NCBI GenBank assembly: GCA_002304925.1
Contig: DBPT01000024.1
Coordinates: 53,295 to 117,294, forward strand
DNA: 64,000 nucleotides
Reading direction: 5' to 3'
From: Prolixibacteraceae bacterium UBA1413
GTDB lineage: Bacteria > Bacteroidota > Bacteroidia > Bacteroidales > Prolixibacteraceae
A program made the translations under genes and the position numbers. Shown piece by piece: positions 17,004-27,200 of this stretch. The notes under the pieces are model-generated. The model was not told the DNA's origin and did no database searches. It was given only the letters and a program-made list of their open reading frames with translations. The number at the start of each line of letters is the position of its first letter. The stretch's first letter is position 1.

Positions 17004-18308
17004 ATGGCTACGTTTCATATTGAAGGAGGGCACCGGCTTTCCGGAACGCTGGAGCCCCAGGGCGCAAAAAACGAAGCACTTCAGGTCATCTGCGCCACCC
17101 TGCTCACCGACCAGGACGTCACCATCACCAACATCCCTGAAATCATAGATGTGATGAAACTGACAGAGCTTCTGAAGGGGATGGGTGTTTCGATAATCAG
17201 GCACGGGAAAGGGAATTATACCTTTAACGCGGCGAAGACAGATCCCGGTTATCTTAATAGTGATGATTTTGTGCGTTTGGCGGTAAGCCTTCGCGGGTCC
17301 ATCATGATCATCGGTCCTTTGCTTGCCAGGTTCGGGTTAGGGTACATCCCCCAGCCCGGTGGAGACAAAATAGGGCGTCGTCGCGTAGACACCCACTTCC
17401 TTGGATTCCAGGCGCTGGGAGCTCAGTTTGAATTCGATGAATTTCACCAGCGGTATGTGGTAAAAGCCTCCCACCTGAGAGGCACTTACATGCTCCTGGA
17501 AGAAGCTTCGGTTACCGGAACCGCCAACATCCTGATGGCAGCGGTTTTGGCGGAAGGGACTACCACCATTTACAATGCAGCCTGTGAACCCTATGTACAG
17601 CAACTGTGCAGGATGCTGGTTTCTATGGGGGCACAGATCGAAGGAATCGGATCCAACCTGCTGACAATCTGCGGAGTAACCTCATTGAAGGGATGTCATC
17701 ACACCATTCTTCCCGACATGATCGAAGTGGGCAGTTTCATAGGCCTCGCTGCCATGACGGCCTCGGAAATCACCATCCGGAATGCCGGAATTCCATACCT
17801 GGGAATGATCCCTGCCGCCTTCCGGAGATTGGGGATTACCATCCATCAGGAAGGAGACAACCTCCTGATCCCTGCCAACGAACATTACGAAATCGAAAGC
17901 TATATCGACGGTTCTATCATGACCATCGCCGATGCCCCCTGGCCGGGACTAACACCTGACCTCCTGAGTGTTTTCCTGGTGGTGGCCACGCAAGCCAAGG
18001 GAAGCGTCCTCATCCATCAAAAAATGTTCGAAAGCCGGCTCTTCTTCGTTGATAAACTGATCGATATGGGAGCTCAGATCATCCTTTGCGACCCCCATCG
18101 CGCCACAGTCATCGGACTCGACCGAACCCACTCCCTGAAAGCCACCACGATGACCTCCCCCGACATCCGCGCAGGAATTGCACTGCTCATCGCAGCCATG
18201 TCAGCCAAAGGAACAAGTTCCATCAACAACATCGACCAGATTGACCGGGGATACGAAAATATTGAACAACGGCTCAACAGCATCGGAGCCCATATCCGCA
18301 GAAACTGA
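17004..18308 (+). CDS. murA: UDP-N-acetylglucosamine 1-carboxyvinyltransferase
   Basis: Transfers enolpyruvate from PEP to UDP-GlcNAc, the first committed step of peptidoglycan synthesis. The 434 residues show the substrate-binding KNEAL near 22-26 and the active-site loop QPGGDKIGRRRVDTH. In that loop the residue equivalent to E. coli Cys115 is Asp121. Cys-to-Asp enzymes are active but are not alkylated by fosfomycin, so intrinsic target-level resistance is expected. It is cotranscribed with the DUF4290 gene. Confidence 0.95.
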   Translation: MATFHIEGGHRLSGTLEPQGAKNEALQVICATLLTDQDVTITNIPEIIDVMKLTELLKGMGVSIIRHGKGNYTFNAAKTDPGYLNSDDFVRLAVSLRGSIMIIGPLLARFGLGYIPQPGGDKIGRRRVDTHFLGFQALGAQFEFDEFHQRYVVKASHLRGTYMLLEEASVTGTANILMAAVLAEGTTTIYNAACEPYVQQLCRMLVSMGAQIEGIGSNLLTICGVTSLKGCHHTILPDMIEVGSFIGLAAMTASEITIRNAGIPYLGMIPAAFRRLGITIHQEGDNLLIPANEHYEIESYIDGSIMTIADAPWPGLTPDLLSVFLVVATQAKGSVLIHQKMFESRLFFVDKLIDMGAQIILCDPHRATVIGLDRTHSLKATTMTSPDIRAGIALLIAAMSAKGTSSINNIDQIDRGYENIEQRLNSIGAHIRRN

Positions 18309-18440
18309 CCCCTTCTTCTGGCACAAAGGTTGTTAAAGTGAAAATCGGGAAATAATAACGAACCTGCAACCCTGGTGGTTGCTCGTGGCCGGGAACAGTG
18401 TCAGCCTGAAAAAGGGTAAAAATAAACATGGTTATAAAAT

Positions 18441-18971
18441 ATGAAGATGAAGAGTAAGATTCTAATCCTGTTGATTGCCGTCATGCCCGCATTGACCCTG
18501 CCGGCTCAGAATGAGAAACCTGTGCTTGGAACCCGTATCGGGAATATCGCTCCTGAGATTATTGAGAAATCAAACACGGGCACGACAATGAAACTCTCCG
18601 ACACAAAGGGGAAAATGGTGTTGATTGATTTTTGGGCTTCCTGGTGCGGGCCCTGCCGGCGGGAAAATCCGACCATCATTGCGGCCTACCAAAAATACAA
18701 AGACAAGAAGTTCATCTCAGGAAAAGGATTCACCGTATTCAGCGTCTCTCTTGACAGAACCGAGGAAGCCTGGAAAAAGGGAATCGCAGACGACAAACTG
18801 GAATGGCCATACCATGTAAGCGATTTAAAATACTGGAACTCAAAACATGCTGCCATTTATGGTGTCCGCTCCATACCGGGGAATTTCCTCATCGACGGGA
18901 AAGGAATCATCGTTGCCCGGGATCTTCGCGGGCCTGCCCTGGAAGCAGCCCTGGAAAAACACCTCAAATAA
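18441..18971 (+). CDS. TlpA-like periplasmic thioredoxin
   Basis: A 176-residue exported thiol-disulfide oxidoreductase. A signal peptide of about 22 residues precedes an AhpC/TlpA-type thioredoxin fold with the active site WCGPC (C69, C72) in LIDFWASWCGPC. The cis-proline is in VRSIPGNFLIDGKG. Reducing or resolving periplasmic cysteines is the likely role. A cytochrome c assembly gene occurs elsewhere in the window (24253-27357), but nothing ties the two directly. It stands alone between murA and grpE. Confidence 0.9.
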   Translation: MKMKSKILILLIAVMPALTLPAQNEKPVLGTRIGNIAPEIIEKSNTGTTMKLSDTKGKMVLIDFWASWCGPCRRENPTIIAAYQKYKDKKFISGKGFTVFSVSLDRTEEAWKKGIADDKLEWPYHVSDLKYWNSKHAAIYGVRSIPGNFLIDGKGIIVARDLRGPALEAALEKHLK

Positions 18972-19132
18972 TAAGCATCCGGGAACAGGCAGGGCACAAC
19001 CCTTCGACAGGCAATCTGCACAGGCTCCTGCACAAATTGGCATTCCGGAACAAAAGCAGAATGTCAATTTGTCGTTTATTAACCCTTGGCAGATTTTTTG
19101 ATTCAGTAGGAAAAACAAAAAAGAGCGCCATT

Positions 19133-19741
19133 ATGTCAGCAAAACAAAAAGAACAGCAGGAGGATATACCGGAAGTGGAGACAGACAAGGGAACCAGGGA
19201 AGAGAATCAGGAGACGGCATCAGTAGTGACGGATAAGGAAACCCAAAAGCCACATAAGGAACATTCCAGGCACAAAAAAGATAAATATCAAGAACATATT
19301 TCAGAACTGGAAGAGATCATTGCCGGGCTGAAGGATAAGCACCTCAGGTTGCAGGCTGAATTTGATAATTTCAGGAAGAGAACATTGAAGGAGAAGGCCG
19401 AATTGATCAAGTCGGGCGGGGAAGCGGTACTTTCCCGTATCCTGCCCGTCGTCGACGATTTTGACCGGGCGTTGCTTTCCATGAAAGACACTCCCGACGA
19501 AGATCCCGCCAAGAAGGGGGTCTTACTGATATTCAACAAATTCAAAGATTTTCTCAAACAGAATAATGTCTGTGAAATCGAAGCTGCCGGATTGGATTTT
19601 GATGTGGATCATCACTTTGCCGTAACCAAGGCCCCGGCTCCTTCGGAAGAATTAAAGGGGAAAATCGTGGATGTGATCGAAAAAGGGTATACCCTGAATG
19701 ACAAGGTAATTCGGTTTGCCAAGGTAGTGATTGGAGAATAA
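19133..19741 (+). CDS. grpE: nucleotide exchange factor GrpE
   Basis: Releases ADP from DnaK. I start it at the ATG at 19133 (MSAKQKEQQED), giving 202 residues; the frame is open for 110 more codons upstream, but those do not resemble GrpE. An acidic/basic low-complexity N-terminus is followed by a coiled coil (about 60-95) and the head domain with the hallmark RILPVVDDFDRAL and the C-terminal VIEKGYTLNDKVIRFAKVVI. dnaJ follows after 10 bases. dnaK is not in the window. Confidence 0.95.
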   Translation: MSAKQKEQQEDIPEVETDKGTREENQETASVVTDKETQKPHKEHSRHKKDKYQEHISELEEIIAGLKDKHLRLQAEFDNFRKRTLKEKAELIKSGGEAVLSRILPVVDDFDRALLSMKDTPDEDPAKKGVLLIFNKFKDFLKQNNVCEIEAAGLDFDVDHHFAVTKAPAPSEELKGKIVDVIEKGYTLNDKVIRFAKVVIGE

Positions 19742-19751
19742 CAAGGGCAAA

Positions 19752-20909
19752 ATGGCGAAAAGAGACTATTACGAGGTACTGGAAGTCAGCAGAAATGCCA
19801 CTCCCGAAGAGATCAAGAAAGCATACCGGAAGAAAGCCATCCAGTATCACCCTGACAAGAACCAGGGAGACAAAGCCGCAGAGGAGAAGTTCAAGGAAGC
19901 TGCGGAGGCCTATGAAGTTCTGAGCAATCCGGAGAAACGGAGCCGTTATGATCAGTTCGGGCATAGCGGGGTAAGCGGAACAGGCGGATTCAGCGGCGGG
20001 AACATGTCGATGGATGATATCTTCTCGATGTTTGGTGACATTTTCGGAGACGCGTTTGGCGGGTTCGGAGGTTTCGGCGGTTTCGGAGGCAGCAGGAGCA
20101 GTCGTTCGAGGCGCGTCAGCAGGGGCTCTGACCTTCGTGTAAAAGTTACGCTGACCTTAAAGGAAATCGCCACCGGAGTCGAAAAAAAGATCAAAGTAAA
20201 AAAATACGTCGCCTGCAGTCATTGTGGCGGAACGGGGGCCCGGGATGGTTCTTCCTTTTCCAAATGCGGTACCTGCAACGGGAGTGGTCATGTAACGCGG
20301 ATTGCCAACACCCTCCTCGGCCAGATGCAAACAACCACCACCTGCCCGACCTGCCAGGGAGAAGGACAATCCATTACAGACAAATGTGTCCATTGTGCCG
20401 GAGAGGGAGTTGTCCGCGAGGAGGAAGTGATTTCCATCCGCATTCCTGCTGGAGTCGGGGAAGGGATGCAACTGAATGTCAGCGGAAAGGGGAATACAGG
20501 GCGCAGGGGAGGAGTCAACGGCGACCTGCTGGTCGTGATCCAGGAAGAAAGCCATCCCCATCTTATACGTGATAACAACAACTTGATATTCAATTTATTC
20601 ATCTCATTTCCACAGATTGCTTTGGGAACGACGTCGGAAATCCCCACGGTCGACGGAAAAGTGAAAGTGAAAATCGATGCAGGCACGCAACCCGGAAAGG
20701 TACTCCGTCTGCGGGGAAAAGGTCTTCCCGATGTCAACGGTTATGGCAGGGGTGACCTTCTGGTCAAAGTCCATGTTTGGATTCCCCAGAAATTAAATGC
20801 CGAGGAGCGGAAGTTACTAGAAAAACTGCAGGATTCTCCTGCATTTCAGGGAGGCCCCAGTGAGTCGGAAAAGGGTTTTTTTGAAAAGATGAGGGATATT
20901 TTCGAATAG
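19752..20909 (+). CDS. dnaJ: chaperone DnaJ
   Basis: Class A Hsp40 co-chaperone that delivers clients to DnaK and stimulates its ATPase. From the ATG at 19752 (MAKRDYYEVLEV) it is 385 residues. It has a J domain with HPD, a Gly/Phe-rich linker (GFGGFGGFGG), four CxxCxGxG zinc-binding repeats between about 155 and 215, and the C-terminal client-binding and dimerisation domains. An upstream in-frame TTG at 19731 overlaps grpE and is less likely the start. Confidence 0.96.
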   Translation: MAKRDYYEVLEVSRNATPEEIKKAYRKKAIQYHPDKNQGDKAAEEKFKEAAEAYEVLSNPEKRSRYDQFGHSGVSGTGGFSGGNMSMDDIFSMFGDIFGDAFGGFGGFGGFGGSRSSRSRRVSRGSDLRVKVTLTLKEIATGVEKKIKVKKYVACSHCGGTGARDGSSFSKCGTCNGSGHVTRIANTLLGQMQTTTTCPTCQGEGQSITDKCVHCAGEGVVREEEVISIRIPAGVGEGMQLNVSGKGNTGRRGGVNGDLLVVIQEESHPHLIRDNNNLIFNLFISFPQIALGTTSEIPTVDGKVKVKIDAGTQPGKVLRLRGKGLPDVNGYGRGDLLVKVHVWIPQKLNAEERKLLEKLQDSPAFQGGPSESEKGFFEKMRDIFE

Positions 20910-20913
20910 GGGC

Positions 20914-22017
20914 TTACAGTTTTATCACTTCGCTTCCTGCCAGGAGAAAAGCTCCGGTACCAAACACTTCCCAGCTTTCTGCCGAGAAATTTTTCCGGGG
21001 GTCGGCGCCGATGGGCTGGACCCATCCCACCCTACCGTCGGGCTGTATCAGCGAACTAAGCCCTATCCAGGCTTTTCTTACCACAGGCAGGTATTTGTCC
21101 CACTCGAGCAGCCCGTTGTTGATGCCCCAGGCCAGCGCGTAACAGAAAAAACCGGAACCACTGGCTTCCCCGCCCTGGTATGAATCGGGATCCAGCAGAC
21201 TGGCACGCCACAAACCATCGGGCTGTTGAAGCGAAGAAACCCGGGAAGCCATTTCCCTAAAGTTGTTTTCATAGAATTCGCGCTCAGGGTAATCCGCAGG
21301 CAACTCCTCCAGGATTCTGGCAAGGCCTGCCAATACCCAACCATGTCCTCGTGACCAGAAAACCTTTTTCCCGTTGGCTTCCTTCCGAGGATCTATTCCC
21401 GGCTCATCCCACTTATAATTCAGGTCCCGGGCATACAAATGCTCTTCCTTGTCATACAACATCTCCCAGGTTTCCCTGAAGAGGCGGTCATTCAAGGCAA
21501 GATAGTCGGGATTCTTAAGGGTCATCCCCAGTTTTACCAGCGCCGGGGGAGCCATGAAGAGGGCATCACACCACCACCAGGTGATCCTTTCAATTCCCTT
21601 TACGTCAAATGGGGTTTTTTGAAAACGGTCGAGCGTCCTGATAAAAGGACCCACCATGGCAGTGTCCCTTTCCACCCGATACAGGTCTATATAAGTCTGG
21701 CAGATCACATGATCATCGGCATGGTGAAGCCTTGGACCGGGCTTCCATCCGTTTTGCCTGCCCATCTCCATCATGGCTTTGTAAAGCTTCGGTAATCCCG
21801 TAGTTTCCCAGGCTGCAAAAATCCCCGCATAAAAGGCACCATTGGTCCAGTCGTATAAATTGTGCCGTGGATGCTTCAACTGCCACGAGGCCGCTTCCAC
21901 CATGCGCATTTTAATATACCTGTCCCTGAAAAATTTCTTATCCCGCTGCGCCTGTGCGCTTGAGAAAAGGATCAGCAAAACTGCACATAAGACGGCTTTC
22001 TTCATTATCTCTTTCAT
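20914..22017 (-). CDS. GH105-family unsaturated glucuronyl/rhamnogalacturonyl hydrolase
   Basis: An exported glycosidase of the GH88/GH105 six-hairpin fold. It would remove the 4,5-unsaturated uronic acid left by polysaccharide lyases, for example on rhamnogalacturonan. A signal peptide covers about 1-23. Diagnostic motifs are WTNGAFYAGIFAAWE, the probable catalytic Asp in WWWCDALFMAPPAL, and FWSRGHGWVLAGLARILEEL. Length (367) is normal. It converges on dnaJ and sits at the end of a possible leftward unit with the DUF1460 gene. No lyase or SusCD pair is adjacent. Confidence 0.87.
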   Translation of the reverse strand: MKEIMKKAVLCAVLLILFSSAQAQRDKKFFRDRYIKMRMVEAASWQLKHPRHNLYDWTNGAFYAGIFAAWETTGLPKLYKAMMEMGRQNGWKPGPRLHHADDHVICQTYIDLYRVERDTAMVGPFIRTLDRFQKTPFDVKGIERITWWWCDALFMAPPALVKLGMTLKNPDYLALNDRLFRETWEMLYDKEEHLYARDLNYKWDEPGIDPRKEANGKKVFWSRGHGWVLAGLARILEELPADYPEREFYENNFREMASRVSSLQQPDGLWRASLLDPDSYQGGEASGSGFFCYALAWGINNGLLEWDKYLPVVRKAWIGLSSLIQPDGRVGWVQPIGADPRKNFSAESWEVFGTGAFLLAGSEVIKL

Positions 22018-22222
22018 TTTAAATTGACCAATAAGCCGGAAGCACCCAAGCCACAGGACTTCAGGGAATTGAGACTCCCCGTCGCAGAGCAGCGGGGAAA
22101 CGAATCCCGGACAACCGGGATGAGTTCGACAGTGTTCAGCACCGGATCAGCCATAAACAGAGACCAGGCACTAATGCTTGTCTGGCACAAAGAACGGATG
22201 TAGTCAATGCGCTCGCCGGAAT
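22018..22222 (-). other. spacer with two GC-rich hairpins and a tiling 70-codon frame
   Basis: Two inverted repeats lie here: ccccg 22077-22081 with cgggg 22094-22098, and tcccgg 22106-22111 with ccggga 22116-22121. A 70-codon leftward frame (22226-22014) has its ATG overlapping the DUF1460 stop as ATGA and its TGA overlapping the GH105 start as ATGA. Its product is not recognisable. The spacer may be a structured untranslated region or a very poorly conserved small gene. Confidence 0.3.
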
Positions 22223-23098
22223 TCATACCGGCCTGGCCACCATTATCCCGGTGGTCATTTTGCTTTTTTTCAGGTATTCTTCAAGGGTTTCCTCAGAAAT
22301 GACCACCTTTTTCTCCTTTGAACTCGCATGAATGAAACGAATATGGCCGTCAATGCGCAGAGCGATCACCACATGCGAAACATCCAGTCCCTCAATGCCT
22401 GTCGTGAGACCGAGAATATCCCCGTTTTTCAATTCTCCTTCCAAAACCGAAACCTTGTCTTTCGGAATAAACCAGGTCATCCTTCCCGAGATTTCCTTTT
22501 CGATGGCGGCAATTTCTGCTATCACTGCAGGATTATCTTTCAGCAACGGATAATTTGCCGGATGGGTAGTCATGAAATTCACCTGGTTCGGCATCAGCAA
22601 ATGTGCAATGCCCCGTGAAACATCCTTCACCACTTTCTTTTTTTCATTGTCGTAAATCCAGTCACTGAAATAGTGAAGCCGGGAGGCATACCCGTCCCTC
22701 ACCCCTTCGCGGTACCTGATTTTTTCCAGTTCTTTGGCAAATTTCCCGAAATTGGGTTTTCTCATCTGAGCAGTCCGGGCCAGGGCCAGGCAATTCTCAG
22801 CAAAAGTAGTGCAATCCAGTTCCCGCAAATTAATGACTAGTTTTTCAGTATCTCCCTTTTCCAGGGTATGGCCCACATACGGAGTTTCCAGGAATTGACG
22901 GCCGATTTCCGCTACCAATTCCCCGGTCCCGGATTCCCCTTCACCGGCATATCGCTGCAAAATCATTTCAACGATCTCAAGGTCACGAGATTCATAAAGC
23001 GAATCCTTTTTTTCAGGGATCTCACGGGAAAACTTGGCCTGGCATGAAGTAAATCCGGCACTCAACAACAGGAAATATACAATTATCTTCATTTTCAT
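22223..23098 (-). CDS. DUF1460 lipoprotein, probable cell-wall amidase
   Basis: 291 residues with a lipoprotein signal (lipid-attachment Cys19 in SAGFTSC). The DUF1460 family adopts an NlpC/P60-like cysteine peptidase fold and is annotated as N-acetylmuramoyl-L-alanine amidase-like. The catalytic Cys is C96 in RELDCTTFAENC and the His is in DVSHVVIAL, with a further conserved HASS near the C-terminus. A periplasmic outer-membrane-anchored role in peptidoglycan turnover is likely but not shown. It is upstream of the GH105 gene on the same strand. Confidence 0.83.
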   Translation of the reverse strand: MKMKIIVYFLLLSAGFTSCQAKFSREIPEKKDSLYESRDLEIVEMILQRYAGEGESGTGELVAEIGRQFLETPYVGHTLEKGDTEKLVINLRELDCTTFAENCLALARTAQMRKPNFGKFAKELEKIRYREGVRDGYASRLHYFSDWIYDNEKKKVVKDVSRGIAHLLMPNQVNFMTTHPANYPLLKDNPAVIAEIAAIEKEISGRMTWFIPKDKVSVLEGELKNGDILGLTTGIEGLDVSHVVIALRIDGHIRFIHASSKEKKVVISEETLEEYLKKSKMTTGIMVARPV

Positions 23099-23163
23099 AA
23101 AGTCCGGCCAGTAAAAATAATCACAATCTGTTTATGTTGCAACTTATTACAACGAATATCGTT

Positions 23164-24213
23164 TTACCGGAGATGCAATTCTTCAAGAAGCCCGGTCATA
23201 GAGGTGATCCCCTCGAAGATTTCGCTTTTCAGGATATATTCATCCGCCGTGTGGGAGCGCGATGAATCTCCGGGACCTATTTTAACCGAAGGATAAGGAA
23301 TCACCGCCTGGTCAGAGGTTGTGGGTGATCCAAACAAAGGGATTCCCGACTTCCGGGCTTTGACAACCAGGGGATGATCCACAGGAATGCCGGAAGAGTT
23401 CAGCCTGAAAGAACGCGGTTTCAGTTCCGAGGAAACAAGGGTTGATAGTTTGTTAAAAACCGCTTCATTGCTGTAAAACTCATTGGTTCTTATATCGACC
23501 ACGAAGCGGCATACATCGGGCACGACGTTGTGCTGCGTTCCGGCTTCTATCTGCGTAATGCTGATTTTCACCGGTCCCAGTAATTCAGATGAATTTTCAA
23601 AATGGAAATTTCGAAGAATTTCAATATCGGCGACGGCTTTGTAAATAGCGTTGACGCCTTCCTGGCGAGCTGCATGGCCGGCCTTTCCCCTGGCAATTCC
23701 ATCCAGGACAAGAAGTCCTCTTTCGGCAACGGCCAGTTCCATACGGGTTGGTTCCCCGACGATGGCCAGGTCGAGGGGAGGCCATTCATCAAGAATACTT
23801 CTGATGCCTCTGTCTCCGGAATTCTCCTCTTCGGCAGTGGCGCTAAAAATCAAATCGAAGGGCAGGTCGTCACGGTTATAAAAATGCAGGAAAACAGCCA
23901 GTAAAGCCACCAAAGGCCCTCCGGCATCATTCGATCCCAAACCAGTGATCCGGTCTCCCTCCTCCAAAGGGAGAAAGGGATCGGTGGTCCATCCGGCCAC
24001 TGGCCGGACCGTATCAATATGTGAGTTCAACAGGATGACGGGTTTCTCTCCTGTGAAATGACGGCAGAATGCCCAGGTATTGTTGTTCCGGATGTAGAAG
24101 TGGACACCGGAATTTTCCAGAAAATCCCGGATCACCTCCGCTGCCTTATCCTCCTCCCGGCTAAGAGAAGGCGTGCTGATCAGCCTCTTAAGCAATGAAA
24201 TGTATTCCTGCAT
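23164..24213 (-). CDS. argE: M20-family deacylase, probable N-acyl-citrulline/ornithine deacylase
   Basis: Zinc-dependent amidohydrolase of the ArgE/DapE group. Metal ligands and catalytic residues are visible: SHIDTVRP (His, Asp), GSNDAGG (bridging Asp), TAEEENSG (Glu pair), VGEPT and the C-terminal RSHTADEY. Its 349 residues and overall form match the Bacteroidota acetylornithine deacetylase annotation. With a succinylornithine carbamoyltransferase in the same window, the physiological substrate is more likely N-succinylcitrulline; that is inference. It lies 39 bases downstream of the cytochrome c assembly gene and apart from the arg cluster. Confidence 0.78.
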   Translation of the reverse strand: MQEYISLLKRLISTPSLSREEDKAAEVIRDFLENSGVHFYIRNNNTWAFCRHFTGEKPVILLNSHIDTVRPVAGWTTDPFLPLEEGDRITGLGSNDAGGPLVALLAVFLHFYNRDDLPFDLIFSATAEEENSGDRGIRSILDEWPPLDLAIVGEPTRMELAVAERGLLVLDGIARGKAGHAARQEGVNAIYKAVADIEILRNFHFENSSELLGPVKISITQIEAGTQHNVVPDVCRFVVDIRTNEFYSNEAVFNKLSTLVSSELKPRSFRLNSSGIPVDHPLVVKARKSGIPLFGSPTTSDQAVIPYPSVKIGPGDSSRSHTADEYILKSEIFEGITSMTGLLEELHLR

Positions 24214-24252
24214 AATTCCTTACAATATATTTCCGGCAGAAATACCGGTACG

Positions 24253-27200
24253 TCAGCCTTCCGAAGTTTTTCTCCTTTTGTAAGCCACGAAAGAAGTGAT
24301 TGCAAGCAGTACCACCAGGGAAACCGCAACGTATACCCCTGCTGGAATGGGCACCGGTTCACCGCCCGCATAGGAATGAAGACCCGAGAGGTAATAGTTG
24401 ACCCCAAAATAGGTCATCAGCACGGAGCCGAAACCTGCCAGAGAAGCTAGGCTCATGGCGTAAATCCCTCTGAATCCCCTGATATTGTGCATATGGGCAA
24501 TGAAAGCATATACCAGGATGGTCACCATAGCCCAGGTTTCTTTGGGGTCCCATCCCCAATAACGCCCCCAGGATTCGTTGGCCCAGATTCCTCCGAGAAA
24601 AGATCCTGCCGTCAACATAAACAAACCGGCGATAATCGCCATTTCAATGATCAGCACCAGTTCCCGTAAGGTGAAACCTATCTTTTCATTGTTTCCGGCC
24701 CGGTCAATGATGATCAGTAGAAGGTTGACCATCCCCAGCAGGGCGGCCAGGGCGAAAAATCCATAACTCGCAGTGATGACGGCCACATGGATGACCAACC
24801 AGTAGGATTTCAGCACAGGAACCAGGTTTGTCAGTTCGGGACTCATCCAACTCATTCCGGCAACAAAAAGCGAAATGGCCGAAAGGATGGTGGTCACCGC
24901 CAGGGTCATAGGAGAACGACGGGCAAAAAAGAGTCCGGCCATACAGGTCGCCCAACTGATGTAAAGCAGGGTTTCATAACCGTTGCTCCAGGGGGCGTGC
25001 CCCGATATGTACCACCGTATGCCCAATCCAAGGGTATGAACCGCCAGCAATCCCGCCACCACCCAAAAACCAGCCCGCTCCCATCGCCCCGGCCAGGACC
25101 GCAATGTGAGCAAACTCACAAGTTGCAACACCAGCAGGGCCAGACCGACAACAATATAAATCTTCGAAAGTTTGCTGAAAATGTTGAAGTTGATATAAAA
25201 AACCTCCAGGTTTGTTTTCAGGTTTGAAGGATAGATTTCAGCACCTTTTTCTTTCTGGTTCACTTTCAGCTGATCCAGGAAACGGCCGGCTTTCCCGTAG
25301 TCGCCCGACCACCGGGCTGCCTCCAGGGCAGACAGGTAATTTCCAAAACTTTCCCTGATAAAATCGCCCTCCCCGTGAAAGTCAGGCTTTACCGCATCGG
25401 CAGGAGAAAGCCATTTGTTGGAAGCGTCCCCGGGAATGGGAAATATGGTCAGAAAACCGCCGTTCATAAATTTGAAAAGGATATTTACCCTTTCATCCAC
25501 GTTGATGATCTCTTTGTCAAATTTATTCCGTTCGGCAGGTTCCTTCCCGTAGGCTTTGCTGACATAGTCGCGCAACAGGTAATTTCCATCCTCTTCGGAA
25601 AGTATGTTGCTGAAACTGACATAACCATCCGATGCCATAAGGATTCTGCGTAATTCAGCATCACCGACCCTTATGATGGGGACGTTCCGCCATTTTTCCG
25701 GTTCAATCATCATCTCCAGCATTACCTGTACCGGATTCAACCCGTTAAAACTCCCCTTTTTGGCTACCTTCCGCAACACCTCAGAAGCGAGGGTGTTCAC
25801 AGGTTCTATTCTCCCTTCGTTATTCTGGACCAGCAGGGTTCCAACCCGGGCAGCATGGTCAGGCGAAACCACGGGATTTTGGGCCTGGGCAGAAAAATCA
25901 GGAATTAACAGGGCGGCCAAAGCCAGGAGGGTAAAGATCTTCTTTCGCTCACTGGCCAGCCGTGAGGAAGTCCGGGCAAGGGAAAGAAACCGGGAACGGC
26001 GGCTGAACAGGGTGAGGATCATCCCCAGGATCATCAGGAAATAGCCGGCATAGGTCACAGCGGTTCCCACTGAATCATAGTTAACCGACAGGATGGTTCC
26101 TTTCTCATCCTCATCAAATGAAGACTGGAAGAACCGGTAACCCCTGTATTTCAAAATATTGTTCATGAAGATCCGGAAAGGGCGTTCCACCTTGTTCTGC
26201 GGGTCGATGAGGATGACTTCACTGGCAAACGACGAAGGGCTGTTTGACCCCGGATACCTTTCGATCTGAAAATCATCAAGTTTCAAGGTAAAAGGAAGGG
26301 TATGGACCACCGATCCATAGGAAATGGAAACAGTAACACCTTCAAACACAACATTCCGGGGAGCGCCGGTTTCCCCTTTTTTGCCATAGAGGAACACCTC
26401 TTTCTGTTTGCCGTTCACCGTTACCCTGGCATGCAAGGCATCCCTGGTAAAGGTACCGGCATGCGAGGGAACATATAACAATTCCGATTTGGCTTTAGGC
26501 AGGTATTTCTTCAGTACAAAGCCCACCTGCCCCACCTGGTAAATGACTTTTTCAGAAAGAAGATGGCTGATTCCCGGAGCCAGGGCCGACATTTGCGATT
26601 GGTCCATTGAAGTAACATACACCGTATCGGGATAGCGAAAATGAAGTTCCCCGTTCGCGCCGGCGATGATGACTCCTGACGTATCATCACATGGCATGAA
26701 GGCAAACCCAACATCACCGTGTTGGACCGATTCCCCCGGTTTCAGAAGAAAATCTGCCCGGCTGGAATTTCTGTCCACCACAAGCATCGACAGGATGGAT
26801 TCTCCCGCAGGATCTTCCACAATGGTCTCCGTCGCCGAAGGCACGAACCTGAGGTTTTCCACTCTCACCTGATGGTTTCCCACTTCCAGGCTTTTGCTGA
26901 AACGGTTACGGGTGTAGGGTGAAAACCTCACCTCTTCCGATACCTCTGTCGTATCAGCGCCGGAGTTGGCCTCGATGGTGATAAAAGTTCCTTCAGTCAT
27001 CAGCTGGTTATTTTGTTCTCCCTCCCTGATATGCAGGGAGCCTTCAAAGCTGTAATGCCTGGTAATGGCCGCCCCCACCAGAATCACGAGAAATGCGGAA
27101 TGAAATAACAAAACCGCCCACTTCCCCCGGGAGACCAGTTTGTGGTAAAAAATGCTGCCGGCAAGGTTTACCGAAAGTAACAACAGCAAAATTTCAAACC

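Noticed and set aside
19093..19100. Promoter of grpE (ATTTTTTG with TTTG 21 bases upstream)
   Set aside because: The TA of the -7 box is missing, so the match is too poor to list as a site.
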